A model generated the notes under the pieces. The model was given only the letters and a program-made list of their open reading frames with translations. It searched no databases and was not told where the DNA came from. A stretch of 64,000 bases of DNA from positions 15,039-79,038 of the forward strand of contig JAVKSL010000004.1 of the NCBI GenBank assembly GCA_039583695.1, given 5' to 3'. Position 1 is the stretch's first letter. The number at the start of each line of letters is the position of its first letter. The translations under genes were made by a program, and so were the position numbers. Shown piece after piece: positions 1 through 8,387 of the stretch. This DNA comes from JAVKSL01 sp039583695. GTDB lineage: Bacteria > Actinomycetota > Acidimicrobiia > Acidimicrobiales > JAJPHD01.

Positions 1-989
1 TTGGCCTCGACCCAGCAAGGGCCAGTGGCTGAGACCGCCAGCGTGAAGCTCGAGGACGGTATCGAGTAGGTCGCACCCCCAGAGTTGGAGAACACCGGGG
101 TCAGGGTGGTCGGCAAGGAGCTGGTCGCGGGGGAGGTCGCGTTATTGGAACCGCCCAGTCTGTTGGTGGCCTGGTGCTTGTGGTGCTGGGCGACGCCATC
201 ACTGAGCGCCAGGGCAGTGGCTGCGCCAGCCACTGCCAAGGCCAACAAGGTAACCGCTGCGCCAGCCCCGGCCTTGGTCCGTAACCGACCTCTGGCGCCG
301 GGCGACCACGGTCGGCGGGGCGGACCGGTTGGGCGGGGTGGGCGGGCGCCCAACGGCGGTCGGCGGGACGGACCGGTTGGGCGGGGCGGGCGGGCCCCCA
401 ACGGCGGTCGGCGGGACGATGGTCGAGGTATCGGGGGCTCCGCCCCCGCCCACCAGTGGGCAAGACGCTCATACGACGGCGGTCGGCTGGATGCACCCGC
501 TGGCCGGGCGAGGCGCGCCTCTCCCCGCCACAAATCGACTCGACTGGGCAGTGGAGCGGCGGGAGGTGGCAGCGGAGCGGCGGGAACCTCAAACCCCTTC
601 GCCAGCTCCTCCTCGTGGGGAAGAGGCTCGGACACCGGGCCAAGCCACGCGATCCCGGTGTCATCACCAGCGCTCTTGGGCTCGATCAAAGGAAGTGGAA
701 CCGCCGCTACCGCTGGCGGTTGGCGCGGCGCTGGCTCCTGTTCGGCCGGCACGGTGCGCACCGTTGAGGGAGCGGTTGGCGCTCCCAGCCGGAGATCGAC
801 GTCCGGAGGTAACGGCTCCGGCGCCGGGAGACCGTCCTTGCTGCGCTCGGCTAGCGCTGCGAGCACCGCCATCGCCGTTTCGTGACTGCTGACCGAGCGA
901 TTCTCGCGCTTCCAGGGTTTCCTGGCGACGAGCGAGGGCACGCCAATGACCACCACCACGATGGCGATGATGATCACGACGCTACCCAT
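1..989 (-). CDS. DUF4115 (RodZ C-terminal type) membrane protein, C-terminus cut off by the window edge
   Basis: This frame is open from an ATG at 989 to the window edge (329 residues visible, no stop). Residues 3-19 form a membrane helix rich in Val and Ile. A Pro/Arg/Gly-rich linker follows, including a duplicated 16-residue unit, then a second hydrophobic helix at about 240-262. The last visible stretch contains the pattern FTLAVSATGPCWVEA, which resembles the start of the DUF4115 fold found at the C-terminus of the cell-shape protein RodZ. I see no helix-turn-helix domain, so this is not a complete RodZ. A role in the envelope or cytoskeleton is inference, in keeping with mreB elsewhere in the window. 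Longer-looking reading frames on the plus strand here have no recognisable domains and appear to be shadows. Confidence 0.72.
   Translation of the reverse strand, partial: MGSVVIIIAIVVVVIGVPSLVARKPWKRENRSVSSHETAMAVLAALAERSKDGLPAPEPLPPDVDLRLGAPTAPSTVRTVPAEQEPAPRQPPAVAAVPLPLIEPKSAGDDTGIAWLGPVSEPLPHEEELAKGFEVPAAPLPPPAAPLPSRVDLWRGEARLARPAGASSRPPSYERLAHWWAGAEPPIPRPSSRRPPLGARPPRPTGPSRRPPLGARPPRPTGPPRRPWSPGARGRLRTKAGAGAAVTLLALAVAGAATALALSDGVAQHHKHQATNRLGGSNNATSPATSSLPTTLTPVFSNSGGATYSIPSSSFTLAVSATGPCWVEA
321..416. repeat. two tandem copies of a 48-base unit inside the DUF4115 gene
   Basis: Copies lie at 321-368 and 369-416 and differ at about two bases. Because 48 is divisible by three the duplication stays in frame and doubles a 16-residue Pro/Arg/Gly-rich segment of the linker between the two membrane helices. 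Confidence 0.9.
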
Positions 990-1092
990 CTATCCTGCCC
1001 CTCCCCTCGGAAGCCTCGCTGGAGTGGTACCCATTCAAGTCAATTTTCGATCGGATGTGACATCGCCCAGCTAAAGCAGGACCTGTGAGCCT

Positions 1093-1644
1093 TCAGGTCC
1101 GCAACCCCAGCCGGGGCCGTACCGCCGCCACGATCTCGGCCCGACGGGGGTTCGATCGGTCCCTGGCCGACACCGCCGGATCGACGAGGCCCCAGTTCGC
1201 TCCGACCTCGGCGTCGTCCCACGCCACACCCAGCTCGTCGGCTGGGTTGTAGTAGCTGTCGACCATGTACGTAAGGGTCATGTCGGTGATTGCAGCAAAT
1301 CCGTGGGCAACGCCTGGTGGGATGAACACCCCCAGCTCGTGCGCGTCCCCGATCTCCAGGGAAAGCGTCGCGCCGTCGGTCGGTGACCCCTCCCGTAGGT
1401 CGTGCAGCACCACCAGCGCCCGGCCATGTGGCACGTACCAGTAATCAGCCTGGTGCAGGTGATAATGCAGCCCCACCAGCGCCCCAGCCGCCTTGTCCGA
1501 CCGGCTCCCCTGCACCATCTCCCGACCCAGCGGGAACCACGAGCGCCGGTAGGTCTCCACAAATCGACCTCGTTCGTCGGCATGGACCGCGGGCGCCACG
1601 ACCATCACGTCCGCAATCACCTCCGATGGGCTGATCCTGGTCAC
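1093..1644 (-). CDS. rmlC: dTDP-4-dehydrorhamnose 3,5-epimerase
   Basis: RmlC isomerises dTDP-4-keto-6-deoxyglucose at C3 and C5 on the way to dTDP-L-rhamnose, a cytoplasmic step in envelope polysaccharide synthesis. The 183-residue protein has the family's usual length and cupin motifs: DERGRFVETYRRSWF near residue 23, SRSDKAAGALVGLHYHLHQ with the catalytic His near 60, IPPGVAHGF near 110, and TYMVDSYYNP, which carries the conserved Tyr pair. The start is a GTG ten bases after the stop of the LmbE-type deacetylase gene, suggesting one transcript. The other rhamnose genes (rmlA, B, D) are not in the window. Some family members act on other nucleotide sugars, so the exact substrate is inferred. 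Confidence 0.93.
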   Translation of the reverse strand: MTRISPSEVIADVMVVAPAVHADERGRFVETYRRSWFPLGREMVQGSRSDKAAGALVGLHYHLHQADYWYVPHGRALVVLHDLREGSPTDGATLSLEIGDAHELGVFIPPGVAHGFAAITDMTLTYMVDSYYNPADELGVAWDDAEVGANWGLVDPAVSARDRSNPRRAEIVAAVRPRLGLRT

Positions 1645-1654
1645 ATCCGCAAGA

Positions 1655-2437
1655 CTAAACTCCGAAGCGGGTCACCAGCTCCCGGTACTCCGCCAAGGGC
1701 GCGGCCACAAATGCCTCGGCGTGCCCCACCCCCATCAGCCCATGAATCGACCGCCACCGGTTGAGCCCCAGCGCCGCGCTCACGTCGAACGCGAGGTGTG
1801 CAGTGCGGTGCTCGGCCAGCGCACGGCGCTTGCGGTCGAGGACCTGGGTAATGTCCACCAGGCGGTTCGCGGGCAGAGGTGTCCAGGTCTCGTAACCCCA
1901 CACTTCCAGCGACCCAGACACATCGGCTACCGCCAAAGCCGAGCTCAACGCTTGGTGGTCGGGGTGGTCGTCGAGCCACCATGGCAGCAGCACCACCTCG
2001 GGCTCCACCTCGGCAACCACGGAGCTGATCGAGCTGGCCAGGGCATCCACCGATCCGGGAAGCCCGCCGTCAGCCAATCCGAGGTGCCTCACGTCGCCCA
2101 CTCCAAGGATTCGGCAGGCCGCCCTGGCCTCCTCCCGGCGCAGCGCCCCAGTGGTGGCGGGGTCCCCAGCCGACCCGCGGGTTGCCTCCCCGTCGGTGGC
2201 CAGCACGGCGGTGACGACCGCCCCGGCGTCGCAGAGCAGGGCGAGCGTGCCCGCCGCCCCGACACTCTCGTCGTCGGGGTGCGCGGCAAGGATAAGCACC
2301 CGTGACCACTCAGGCAGCCCGACCACTGGTCCCCTCCCCGCCAACGAACGCAGGCTGAGCAGCAGCGGCCAAGCGCTCCGCGGTACCGCTGGCTTGGCCC
2401 GCGCCGCCGCCCGCACCAGCGCTCGAGGAGCCCGCAC
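1655..2437 (-). CDS. PIG-L/LmbE family zinc-dependent deacetylase
   Basis: The family removes N-acetyl groups from sugar amides such as GlcNAc-inositol or N-acetylglucosamine conjugates, using a zinc ion. The 260-residue protein shows the metal and catalytic motif AHPDDE at 52-57 and a downstream HPDH motif supplying the third zinc ligand. The first 40 residues are Arg/Ala-rich and not part of the fold; the GTG start at 2437 is the only good in-frame candidate. It sits between the flippase-like gene and rmlC on the same strand. MshB and Mca of mycothiol metabolism belong to this family, but nothing here identifies the substrate. Confidence 0.9.
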   Translation of the reverse strand: MRAPRALVRAAARAKPAVPRSAWPLLLSLRSLAGRGPVVGLPEWSRVLILAAHPDDESVGAAGTLALLCDAGAVVTAVLATDGEATRGSAGDPATTGALRREEARAACRILGVGDVRHLGLADGGLPGSVDALASSISSVVAEVEPEVVLLPWWLDDHPDHQALSSALAVADVSGSLEVWGYETWTPLPANRLVDITQVLDRKRRALAEHRTAHLAFDVSAALGLNRWRSIHGLMGVGHAEAFVAAPLAEYRELVTRFGV

Positions 2438-2462
2438 CGGCCCAGGTTAGCCACCGTTCAAG

Positions 2463-2504
2463 CCGGCAGGCGATCACGGCGGCCCGGCAGGCGATCACGG
2501 CGGC
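2463..2504. repeat. two tandem copies of a 21-base unit in the gap before the LmbE gene
   Basis: Exact copies at 2463-2483 and 2484-2504 are followed by three shorter GGCGGCCC-type repeats up to about 2525. They lie in the 134-base space between the flippase-like gene and the deacetylase gene. No promoter or terminator could be recognised in this stretch. Confidence 0.85.
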
Positions 2505-2571
2505 CCGGCGGCCCGGCGGCCCGGCTGGCCTCAGGTCGAGGGTGGGCACGGCGGCCCGGAACGCACCGGAC

Positions 2572-3624
2572 CTATTTCGCCAAGGAGCCAGTGCTCCACC
2601 GAGTCAACCGTTTCCAGACCGACCCGACGATCAACCAGGCCAGCTCGAACGCCAGCGCCCACGCCCGCCAGGCCACGGCGACAGCGAGGGCGTCACCCGC
2701 CCCAAATCGCGGCCCCAGCAGCACGACCAGCAGCGCCTCGCGCACCCCGATCCCCGCCGGGGCAACAGACAGCACGCCGGCTATCGAGGCTCCCTGCACC
2801 GCCCCCACCAGCAGAGGAACCTCGCCGGGATGAACGCTGAGCATCCCCGCCGCCATCAGGACAAATGCGGCGGTGTTGGCGACCGTGCTCAAGCCATAGC
2901 ATAAGCAGGCGCCGTAGACGGCACCCGGTGCGGCGCCCAAGGCGGGGACACGTGCCGCCAGGCGGGGCGCCAGACGGGGTGCCAGCCGGGCCATAATGGC
3001 CGAGCCGAGCCGCATCCCCCACGGAGCCAGCACCAGCACCACCAACCCACCGGCCGTGACCAGGACCCGGGCGGGCGCCGGCAGGACGCTGGAGGGCAGC
3101 GCTGCGCCGCTGATCACGGCCCCCCACGCCAGGAGGATCCCCAGCTCGACGACATTGCTGGTGGCCCCAAGCGCACGGGGAACCCCGGCCCGGGCGGCAA
3201 GCACCTCCCTGGAGGCGACAGCAAACGCCCCGGTCGGTAGGTAGCGGCTGGCCTGCGAGCGCCACCAGATCCTCACGGCGGCCGCACGCCCGAGAGTCGC
3301 CCCCCAAGCAGCCAGCAGTCGCCGCCACCCCAGCGCCAGCGCCAGCCCGGCGACCCCGCTGCACGGCACCGCCAGGACCAGCCAGCCCGCGTGCAGGGCG
3401 ACGTGGATCTTCGCCAGGTCCCGATAGTCGCCCACCACGTAGCGGGCCAGAAACGCAGCCACCGCTGCCGCCACGACCACCCCCGCCACCCGGCCCCAGC
3501 GCCCCCTGGCAATTTGTCGAAATCTTGCCCAGTGCCCCTTTGCACCTGCGCCCTCTTGCTCCGGCGGTTGCTCCGGCGGTTGATCCGGCGGTTGATCGGG
3601 TGACGGCGCCCCCCCGGCGCTCAC
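2572..3624 (-). CDS. lysylphosphatidylglycerol synthase-type (UPF0104) flippase-like membrane protein
   Basis: This is a polytopic membrane protein of about 350 residues with some eight hydrophobic segments. Its C-terminal half has the Gly/Pro-rich signature of the LPG_synthase_TM/UPF0104 family (APAGIGVREALLVVLLG). Members often sit beside glycosyltransferases and are thought to move lipid-linked products across the membrane. The frame is open upstream to 3924, but that part overlaps the flavin reductase gene. I therefore place the start at the GTG at 3624, which overlaps the reductase stop as GTGA. The new N-terminus carries a short PPDQ/PPEQ repeat (four 12-base units). Lipid substrate unknown. 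Confidence 0.82.
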   Translation of the reverse strand: MSAGGAPSPDQPPDQPPEQPPEQEGAGAKGHWARFRQIARGRWGRVAGVVVAAAVAAFLARYVVGDYRDLAKIHVALHAGWLVLAVPCSGVAGLALALGWRRLLAAWGATLGRAAAVRIWWRSQASRYLPTGAFAVASREVLAARAGVPRALGATSNVVELGILLAWGAVISGAALPSSVLPAPARVLVTAGGLVVLVLAPWGMRLGSAIMARLAPRLAPRLAARVPALGAAPGAVYGACLCYGLSTVANTAAFVLMAAGMLSVHPGEVPLLVGAVQGASIAGVLSVAPAGIGVREALLVVLLGPRFGAGDALAVAVAWRAWALAFELAWLIVGSVWKRLTRWSTGSLAK

Positions 3625-4220
3625 GGCTCGAAGCGCCCGAACCCGCCCCGGTAGAAGACCAGGGCATGGGCGCCGCTCCGGGCGCCGAGGTCGAGCACCT
3701 CCCCGACGGCGAGCAGGTGGTCTCCCCCGTCGTGAGTGCCGATGAGACGGCACTCCACCCACGCCAGGACATCGGCGAGGATCGGCGAGCCGGTGGTCCC
3801 GGTCGACCAAGCCACACCGTGGAACTTGTCCGCGCCCTTGGTGGCGAAGACGCGCGCGATGGCTTCTTGGGTGTCGGTAAGCACGTTCACGCAGAACACG
3901 CCGACCTCGGCGATGCGCGCCCAAGTGGCCGAGCTGCGAGCCGGAGCGAAAGCTACCAGGGCGGGGTCGAGGGAAAGGGCGGCGAAGGCTTGGCAGGTGA
4001 ACCCGTACGGGCCGGGCGTCGTGACAACTGTCACACCGCTGACAAAATGGCCCAAAACCTGCCGGAAGCGAGCCTGCTCGAGGCTGAGGCCGGAGGGGTC
4101 CTGGTCGTCGTCGTCGAAGCCGATGATCCCGCTAGTCAAGCTGGCCCGAGCAAGAAGTCCGGCTCTGGCGTCCAGTCGTGGATCCTTGGGCTCCCGCGGC
4201 ATGTCAAAGGCTGATATCAC
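3621..4220 (-). CDS. flavin reductase family (split-barrel FMN-binding) protein
   Basis: The protein matches the flavin reductase-like family of FMN-dependent NAD(P)H oxidoreductases that supply reduced flavin to partner monooxygenases. Recognisable motifs are GVTVVTT, CQAFAALSLDP, FCVNVL, DKFHGVAW, a GDH triplet, and a C-terminal LVFYRGGFGRF. The length of 199 residues is slightly above the usual 160-180 because of a roughly 35-residue N-terminal extension. A GTG at 4220 and an ATG at 4202 are both possible starts. Its stop overlaps the start of the flippase-like gene. No monooxygenase partner is visible nearby. Confidence 0.87.
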   Translation of the reverse strand: MISAFDMPREPKDPRLDARAGLLARASLTSGIIGFDDDDQDPSGLSLEQARFRQVLGHFVSGVTVVTTPGPYGFTCQAFAALSLDPALVAFAPARSSATWARIAEVGVFCVNVLTDTQEAIARVFATKGADKFHGVAWSTGTTGSPILADVLAWVECRLIGTHDGGDHLLAVGEVLDLGARSGAHALVFYRGGFGRFEP

Positions 4221-4286
4221 CCCTCCCGGGGCGCATCTTGGGCAGTTTTGGCACGAAATAGGCCGCCATCGCCCAAACTACGCTCC

Positions 4287-6251
4287 TCAGGACCCGCCGG
4301 GGGGCGCCACGGAGACTTCCCAGAAGTGCACGGTCACTCCGCCAGTTGTCTGGCCGAGACCCCCGCCAGTGAGACGGAGCGTTTTGATGGTGAAGGGAAC
4401 GTAGGCGCCGGTGGAGCCGAGGGTGGAAGGGGGAGCCACAATGTGTGGCTCCCCTGCGGTGGCGTAGATGAAGCGGTAGGTCTGTGCGGGGCCGTCGCCG
4501 GTCCTTACCTGCACATTGACCAACGGGGGCCGAAGTAGCAGCCCGACCAGGGTGGCAATCGCCGACTGCGGCAGGGCTGACCAGGTTGCCAGCACCGCGT
4601 GGCCCGCTGGGACCTTGGGCACGGCGGTCCAGCGATCCCAGCCGGTGTGGACAGTGCCGATCAGGCGCCGCGGGCCACAGCGGGGCGCCACCCGTGCCAG
4701 GACCTCCCAGGTGGGCGTGGCGCTCAGCTGGACGTAGTTGCACATCATGGCCACCCTGGTAGCCGGTGGGTTGAGCTGAGGCATCTTGTTGTCCAGCGCC
4801 AGGTCAGGTTGGACCAGGATCCGGGCAGGAGCGTTCGGGCTGGCCAGATACCTGGCATCGGTGCGGTCCAGGGAGGGGGTGTAGGCGCCATAGGTCTGGA
4901 AGCTGGGAGGCGGGTCGTATCGAATCTGGGGGTAGGCCCAGGTCAGCGCCTCCTCCCACGGGTAGACCCAGGTGGTCTGGCCGTTCACGGCGGCGAGGGT
5001 GGCGGGGTCAAGGCCGTAGCCGGCTTGCATGGCTGTCCTGGCGTCAGCGATCGTCGCCGCAGGCGAGGAGACCACGCGCAGCTGCTGGCTGAGTGCCTCG
5101 ACTCCGGCGACGGGGCTCACGCTGGTCCTGGGGATCCACAGAGCTGTGTCGAAACCCAGGAGGGTGACGCCAGCCAAAGCGACGGCAAAGGAGGCCTTGG
5201 CCCACTTTGCCATGATCCGCAGGGATGCCAGGGCCATGGCGGCAACGCCGAAATAGATCAGCGAGTGGAGGTTGTGGCGGACGAATCCCATCTTGAAGAC
5301 CGCGGCGAGCACGGCCAGGGTCAGCAACCCGACACCCCAGCGGGTCACCCCCCGGAGGCGGCGCATCTCTATCGCCGCCACGCCGAGAACCAGCACAGCC
5401 ACCAACGCCGCCCGCCAGTAATCCCCCGCCAGGGCGGGCACCTCCAGACCCATGCCCGCGGAGTACCCGAGCGTCACCTGCATGGAGCTGGACAGCCAGG
5501 TGACCAGATCGCCGATTGGATTGGCCGTGGCCACCCAACCGAGGACCAAGACCACCACGAAGGCGCCGACGACCTCGAGGATATGCCACCATCGCCGTTT
5601 CGCGGGGATCGCAGCGCCGATGAGGGCCAGCACCAGGATCACCAGGCCGATGCTGAACTTGAACAGCAAGCCGAGCCCGGCGAAGCCCCCCAGCGCCACA
5701 GCCAGGGCGGTCTGGACGCGGGGAACCAACTCGTCCCGAGCCAGCACCAGACACCACAGGATCGCCAGGCCCACCAGGGGCTCCGGGGTGACGACGAGAA
5801 AGGCGGCGATTCCGGCGACCCACGCCAGGATTGTTGCTGCTGGCAGGGAGAAGGACCGGCGCAATGACCACACCAGGGAGGTGAGGACTGCCACGCGCAA
5901 CAGGGCCATCCAGACAGTGGCGGCGACTCCAACGTCGGGGTACCATACGGCGTTGGAGGTCAGAAAGGCCAGCGGGCCGTAGGAGAACTGGATGCGGGAC
6001 CCAAATGCTGCCCCGCCCGGGACCAGCGCCCCCGAGCCGGCGAAGGCTCGCTGGGCCGCCATTGCCATCGTCGCCTGCCAGGACTGGTCGATGCCACCCT
6101 GGGGCGCCAGCGGCGCGCTCGCCCAGGTGATCACGGCGAGCACAACCCCGATCCCACCGGCGCTCAAGATCGGGTGGCGTTCCGACCAGCGTCCAGCCTC
6201 AGCTGCCAGCCGGGCCGAAGTTGAGGGGGAGCTCAGGCTGGTAACGGACAC
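4287..6251 (-). CDS. large polytopic membrane protein, GT-C glycosyltransferase-like in layout
   Basis: I do not recognise a specific family. The 654-residue protein (GTG start) has about ten membrane helices in the first 370 residues, including repeated short loops with Arg-Arg pairs. A non-membrane C-terminal domain of about 280 residues, rich in Pro, Thr and aromatic residues, is probably outside the cell. This arrangement resembles GT-C mannosyl- or arabinosyltransferases that use lipid-linked sugars. An early Gly-Gly-Ile-Asp-Gln-Ser-Trp stretch after the first helix could supply the acidic residue such enzymes need, but this is speculative. It is encoded upstream of the flavin reductase and sugar genes on the same strand, separated by 66 bases. 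Confidence 0.7.
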   Translation of the reverse strand: MSVTSLSSPSTSARLAAEAGRWSERHPILSAGGIGVVLAVITWASAPLAPQGGIDQSWQATMAMAAQRAFAGSGALVPGGAAFGSRIQFSYGPLAFLTSNAVWYPDVGVAATVWMALLRVAVLTSLVWSLRRSFSLPAATILAWVAGIAAFLVVTPEPLVGLAILWCLVLARDELVPRVQTALAVALGGFAGLGLLFKFSIGLVILVLALIGAAIPAKRRWWHILEVVGAFVVVLVLGWVATANPIGDLVTWLSSSMQVTLGYSAGMGLEVPALAGDYWRAALVAVLVLGVAAIEMRRLRGVTRWGVGLLTLAVLAAVFKMGFVRHNLHSLIYFGVAAMALASLRIMAKWAKASFAVALAGVTLLGFDTALWIPRTSVSPVAGVEALSQQLRVVSSPAATIADARTAMQAGYGLDPATLAAVNGQTTWVYPWEEALTWAYPQIRYDPPPSFQTYGAYTPSLDRTDARYLASPNAPARILVQPDLALDNKMPQLNPPATRVAMMCNYVQLSATPTWEVLARVAPRCGPRRLIGTVHTGWDRWTAVPKVPAGHAVLATWSALPQSAIATLVGLLLRPPLVNVQVRTGDGPAQTYRFIYATAGEPHIVAPPSTLGSTGAYVPFTIKTLRLTGGGLGQTTGGVTVHFWEVSVAPPGGS

Positions 6252-6306
6252 TTGGGAGAGGATAGGTCACGCTCGCGGCTCGACGGAGCGCAACCAGATC
6301 TGAGTG

Positions 6307-7521
6307 TCAGTCCCAGACGGCCATACCAGTGTCGGGATCGAACAGGTGGATCCGGCCGGTGGCGACGCTGAAGGTGGCCCTCTGGCCAGGCTTCAACCCC
6401 GAGCGCGGGTCGACCCGGGCCACGCCCTCGGATATGCCCAGCGGGCTCACAGCCTCGACCGGTTCTTGGTCCGTCGCTCCGCTGGTCGGATCAGACGGCG
6501 CCCCCGCCAGGGCATCCTCGGCCCGGATCCGGCGAGCATCGATCTGGAAGTGGACGACCAGCTCGGAGCCCAGGGCCTCGACCAGCTCCACCTGGCCGGT
6601 CAACGAGCTCCCCGCCGAGCCGGCATGGTCAGTCAGAGAGCTGTCGGAAAGATTCTCGGGTCGGATCCCGACCACCACCGGCCGGTCACGGTATCTGTCC
6701 AAACCGGGACGGGCGAGGCGGAGGGCGTCGGGGACTGCAAGAGCCTGGCTGCCCAAGTGGAGCTGCGTCCCGTCCGAGGAGACAGCAGCCTCGTACAGGT
6801 TCATGGCCGGCGAGCCGATGAACGCCGCCACGAACACGTTGTCCGGATGGTCGTAGAGGCCCTGAGGGGGGCCGCACTGCTGCAACACGCCCGAGCGCAG
6901 CACGGCCACCCTGTCTCCCATGGTCATCGCCTCGACCTGGTCGTGGGTCACGTAGAACGTGGCCACGCCGATCCGGCGCTGGACGCGCGCTATCTCCGCT
7001 CGCATCTGGACCCGGAGCTTGGCATCCAGGTTGGACAGTGGCTCATCCATCAGGAACACCGCTGGCTCTCGGACGATGGCTCTGCCCATCGCCACCCGCT
7101 GGCGCTGGCCTCCCGAGAGCTGACCGGGCTTGCGATCGAGCTGGTCGGTGAGGCCCAGGATCTCGGCAGCTTGGGTCACTTTGGCCCGTAGGTCGGACTT
7201 GGGCATCTTGCGCAGCTTGAGAGCAAAACCGATGTTCTCGGCCACGGTCATGTGGGGATAGAGCGCGTAGTTCTGAAAGACCATCGCCACGTCACGCTCC
7301 CTGGGGGAGCAGTCGTTGACCACCTTTCCGTCCACCCGGAGCGTACCGTTGGTGATCCCTTCCAGGCCGGCGACCATCCGAAGCGCCGTGGTCTTGCCGC
7401 AGCCGGACGGTCCCACGAGCACCATGAACTCACCGTCGGCCACATCGAGCTCCAGCTCGGAGACAGCCTTGAATCCGTTCGGGTACACCTTGGTGATGCG
7501 CTCCAGGCTTACCGAGGCCAT
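6307..7521 (-). CDS. carbohydrate ABC importer ATP-binding protein (MalK/UgpC type)
   Basis: This is the ATPase that drives the sugar importer encoded by the following minus-strand genes. It shows Walker A GPSGCGKT at 37-44, signature LSGGQRQRVAMGRA, Walker B with DEPLSNLDAKLR, the switch His in FYVTHDQVEAMTMGDR, and a C-terminal OB/TOBE region typical of MalK, UgpC and MsmK. About 404 residues is normal for CUT1-family ATPases; the TOBE region has an Asp/Pro-rich insertion. The ATG at 7521 is chosen over a GTG nine bases upstream. It is last in the order binding protein, permease, permease, ATPase. The sugar cannot be told from sequence. Confidence 0.93.
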   Translation of the reverse strand: MASVSLERITKVYPNGFKAVSELELDVADGEFMVLVGPSGCGKTTALRMVAGLEGITNGTLRVDGKVVNDCSPRERDVAMVFQNYALYPHMTVAENIGFALKLRKMPKSDLRAKVTQAAEILGLTDQLDRKPGQLSGGQRQRVAMGRAIVREPAVFLMDEPLSNLDAKLRVQMRAEIARVQRRIGVATFYVTHDQVEAMTMGDRVAVLRSGVLQQCGPPQGLYDHPDNVFVAAFIGSPAMNLYEAAVSSDGTQLHLGSQALAVPDALRLARPGLDRYRDRPVVVGIRPENLSDSSLTDHAGSAGSSLTGQVELVEALGSELVVHFQIDARRIRAEDALAGAPSDPTSGATDQEPVEAVSPLGISEGVARVDPRSGLKPGQRATFSVATGRIHLFDPDTGMAVWD

Positions 7522-7559
7522 CGTCTCCACATCCTTGTCGGACCCTTTCGTTTACGAGA

Positions 7560-8387
7560 CTACTTGAGGGCGCCGGCCGTCAACCCGGCTACGATCCGGC
7601 GCTGGGCAAAGAGCACCAGCAGGGCAATGGGAACGGTGATGATCACCACTGCGGCGTCAATTCGGTTATAAAATACCTGGTAGGCACTCTGGCCCAGGTT
7701 GACTATCGCCAATGGGGCGGTGAACTTCGAAGGCGTGTCCAGGAAAGACACCGCGAAAGCGAAGTCATTCCAAGCCAGGATGAACGACAGGACGGCGGCG
7801 GTGAACACCCCGGGCAGCGCCACCGGGATCACCACCCGGCGCAGGGCCTGAAGGCGGCTGGCCCCGTCCACCATCGCCGCCTCTTCCAGCTCCTTGGGTA
7901 TCTGCTCGAAGAAGTTCTTGAGTAGGTAGGTCGAGATCGGAAGGGTGTACACCAGGTAGGTCAGGATCAGCGGGTAGATGGAGTTCAAGAAGCCCAGGTC
8001 CCGGTAGATGAGGAACAAGGGGCCCACCATGGCCAGGATCGGGAAGAACCCGGCCAGCAGGACGAACCCGAGAATCACGCCCTTGCCGCGAATTGGCAGC
8101 CGGGCCAGGGCATAGCCGGCGAGCGACCCGAGGATGACCGACGCCACAGTCGTGGCCAGCGAGACGATGGCACTGTTCACCAGGGGCCCGAGGAACGCCT
8201 GCTTGGTGAAGTCCTTTATGTAGCTGGAAAAGGTCGCACCAGACGGGAGGAGGCCGGTCACCCCGTTGCCCACCGCCTGGGTCGACTCAAGTGAGGTACG
8301 CAGGATCCAGTAGAAGGGAAAGAGGGAGACCACCAGGACCACGACCACGCCCAGATAGAACCAGGATCGTCGCCAGTAGACACTCAT
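7560..8387 (-). CDS. carbohydrate ABC transporter permease (MalG/UgpE type)
   Basis: This inner-membrane subunit of about 275 residues has six predicted helices and the EAA loop (EEAAMVDGASRLQALRRVVI) that contacts the ATPase. The frame is open to 8762, but that upstream part lies inside the first permease gene. The ATG at 8387 begins the expected cytoplasmic MSVYWRRSW and overlaps the first permease's stop as ATGA. It pairs with the MalF-type permease to form the channel. Confidence 0.92.
   Translation of the reverse strand: MSVYWRRSWFYLGVVVVLVVSLFPFYWILRTSLESTQAVGNGVTGLLPSGATFSSYIKDFTKQAFLGPLVNSAIVSLATTVASVILGSLAGYALARLPIRGKGVILGFVLLAGFFPILAMVGPLFLIYRDLGFLNSIYPLILTYLVYTLPISTYLLKNFFEQIPKELEEAAMVDGASRLQALRRVVIPVALPGVFTAAVLSFILAWNDFAFAVSFLDTPSKFTAPLAIVNLGQSAYQVFYNRIDAAVVIITVPIALLVLFAQRRIVAGLTAGALK

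Noticed and set aside
85..892. Long plus-strand reading frames rich in Gly, Arg and Pro
   Set aside because: They are antisense to the DUF4115 gene, contain no recognisable motif and owe their length to GC-rich repeats without stop codons.
4238..4276. TTGGGC...GCCCAA inverted ends between the flavin reductase and membrane protein genes, resembling the element at 58961-59093
   Set aside because: Only six bases at each end match and the inside does not pair well, so common origin cannot be supported.
4599..5867. 422-residue plus-strand frame opposite the membrane protein
   Set aside because: Its composition (many His, Gln, Gly and Arg) and antisense position mark it as a shadow of the hydrophobic gene.
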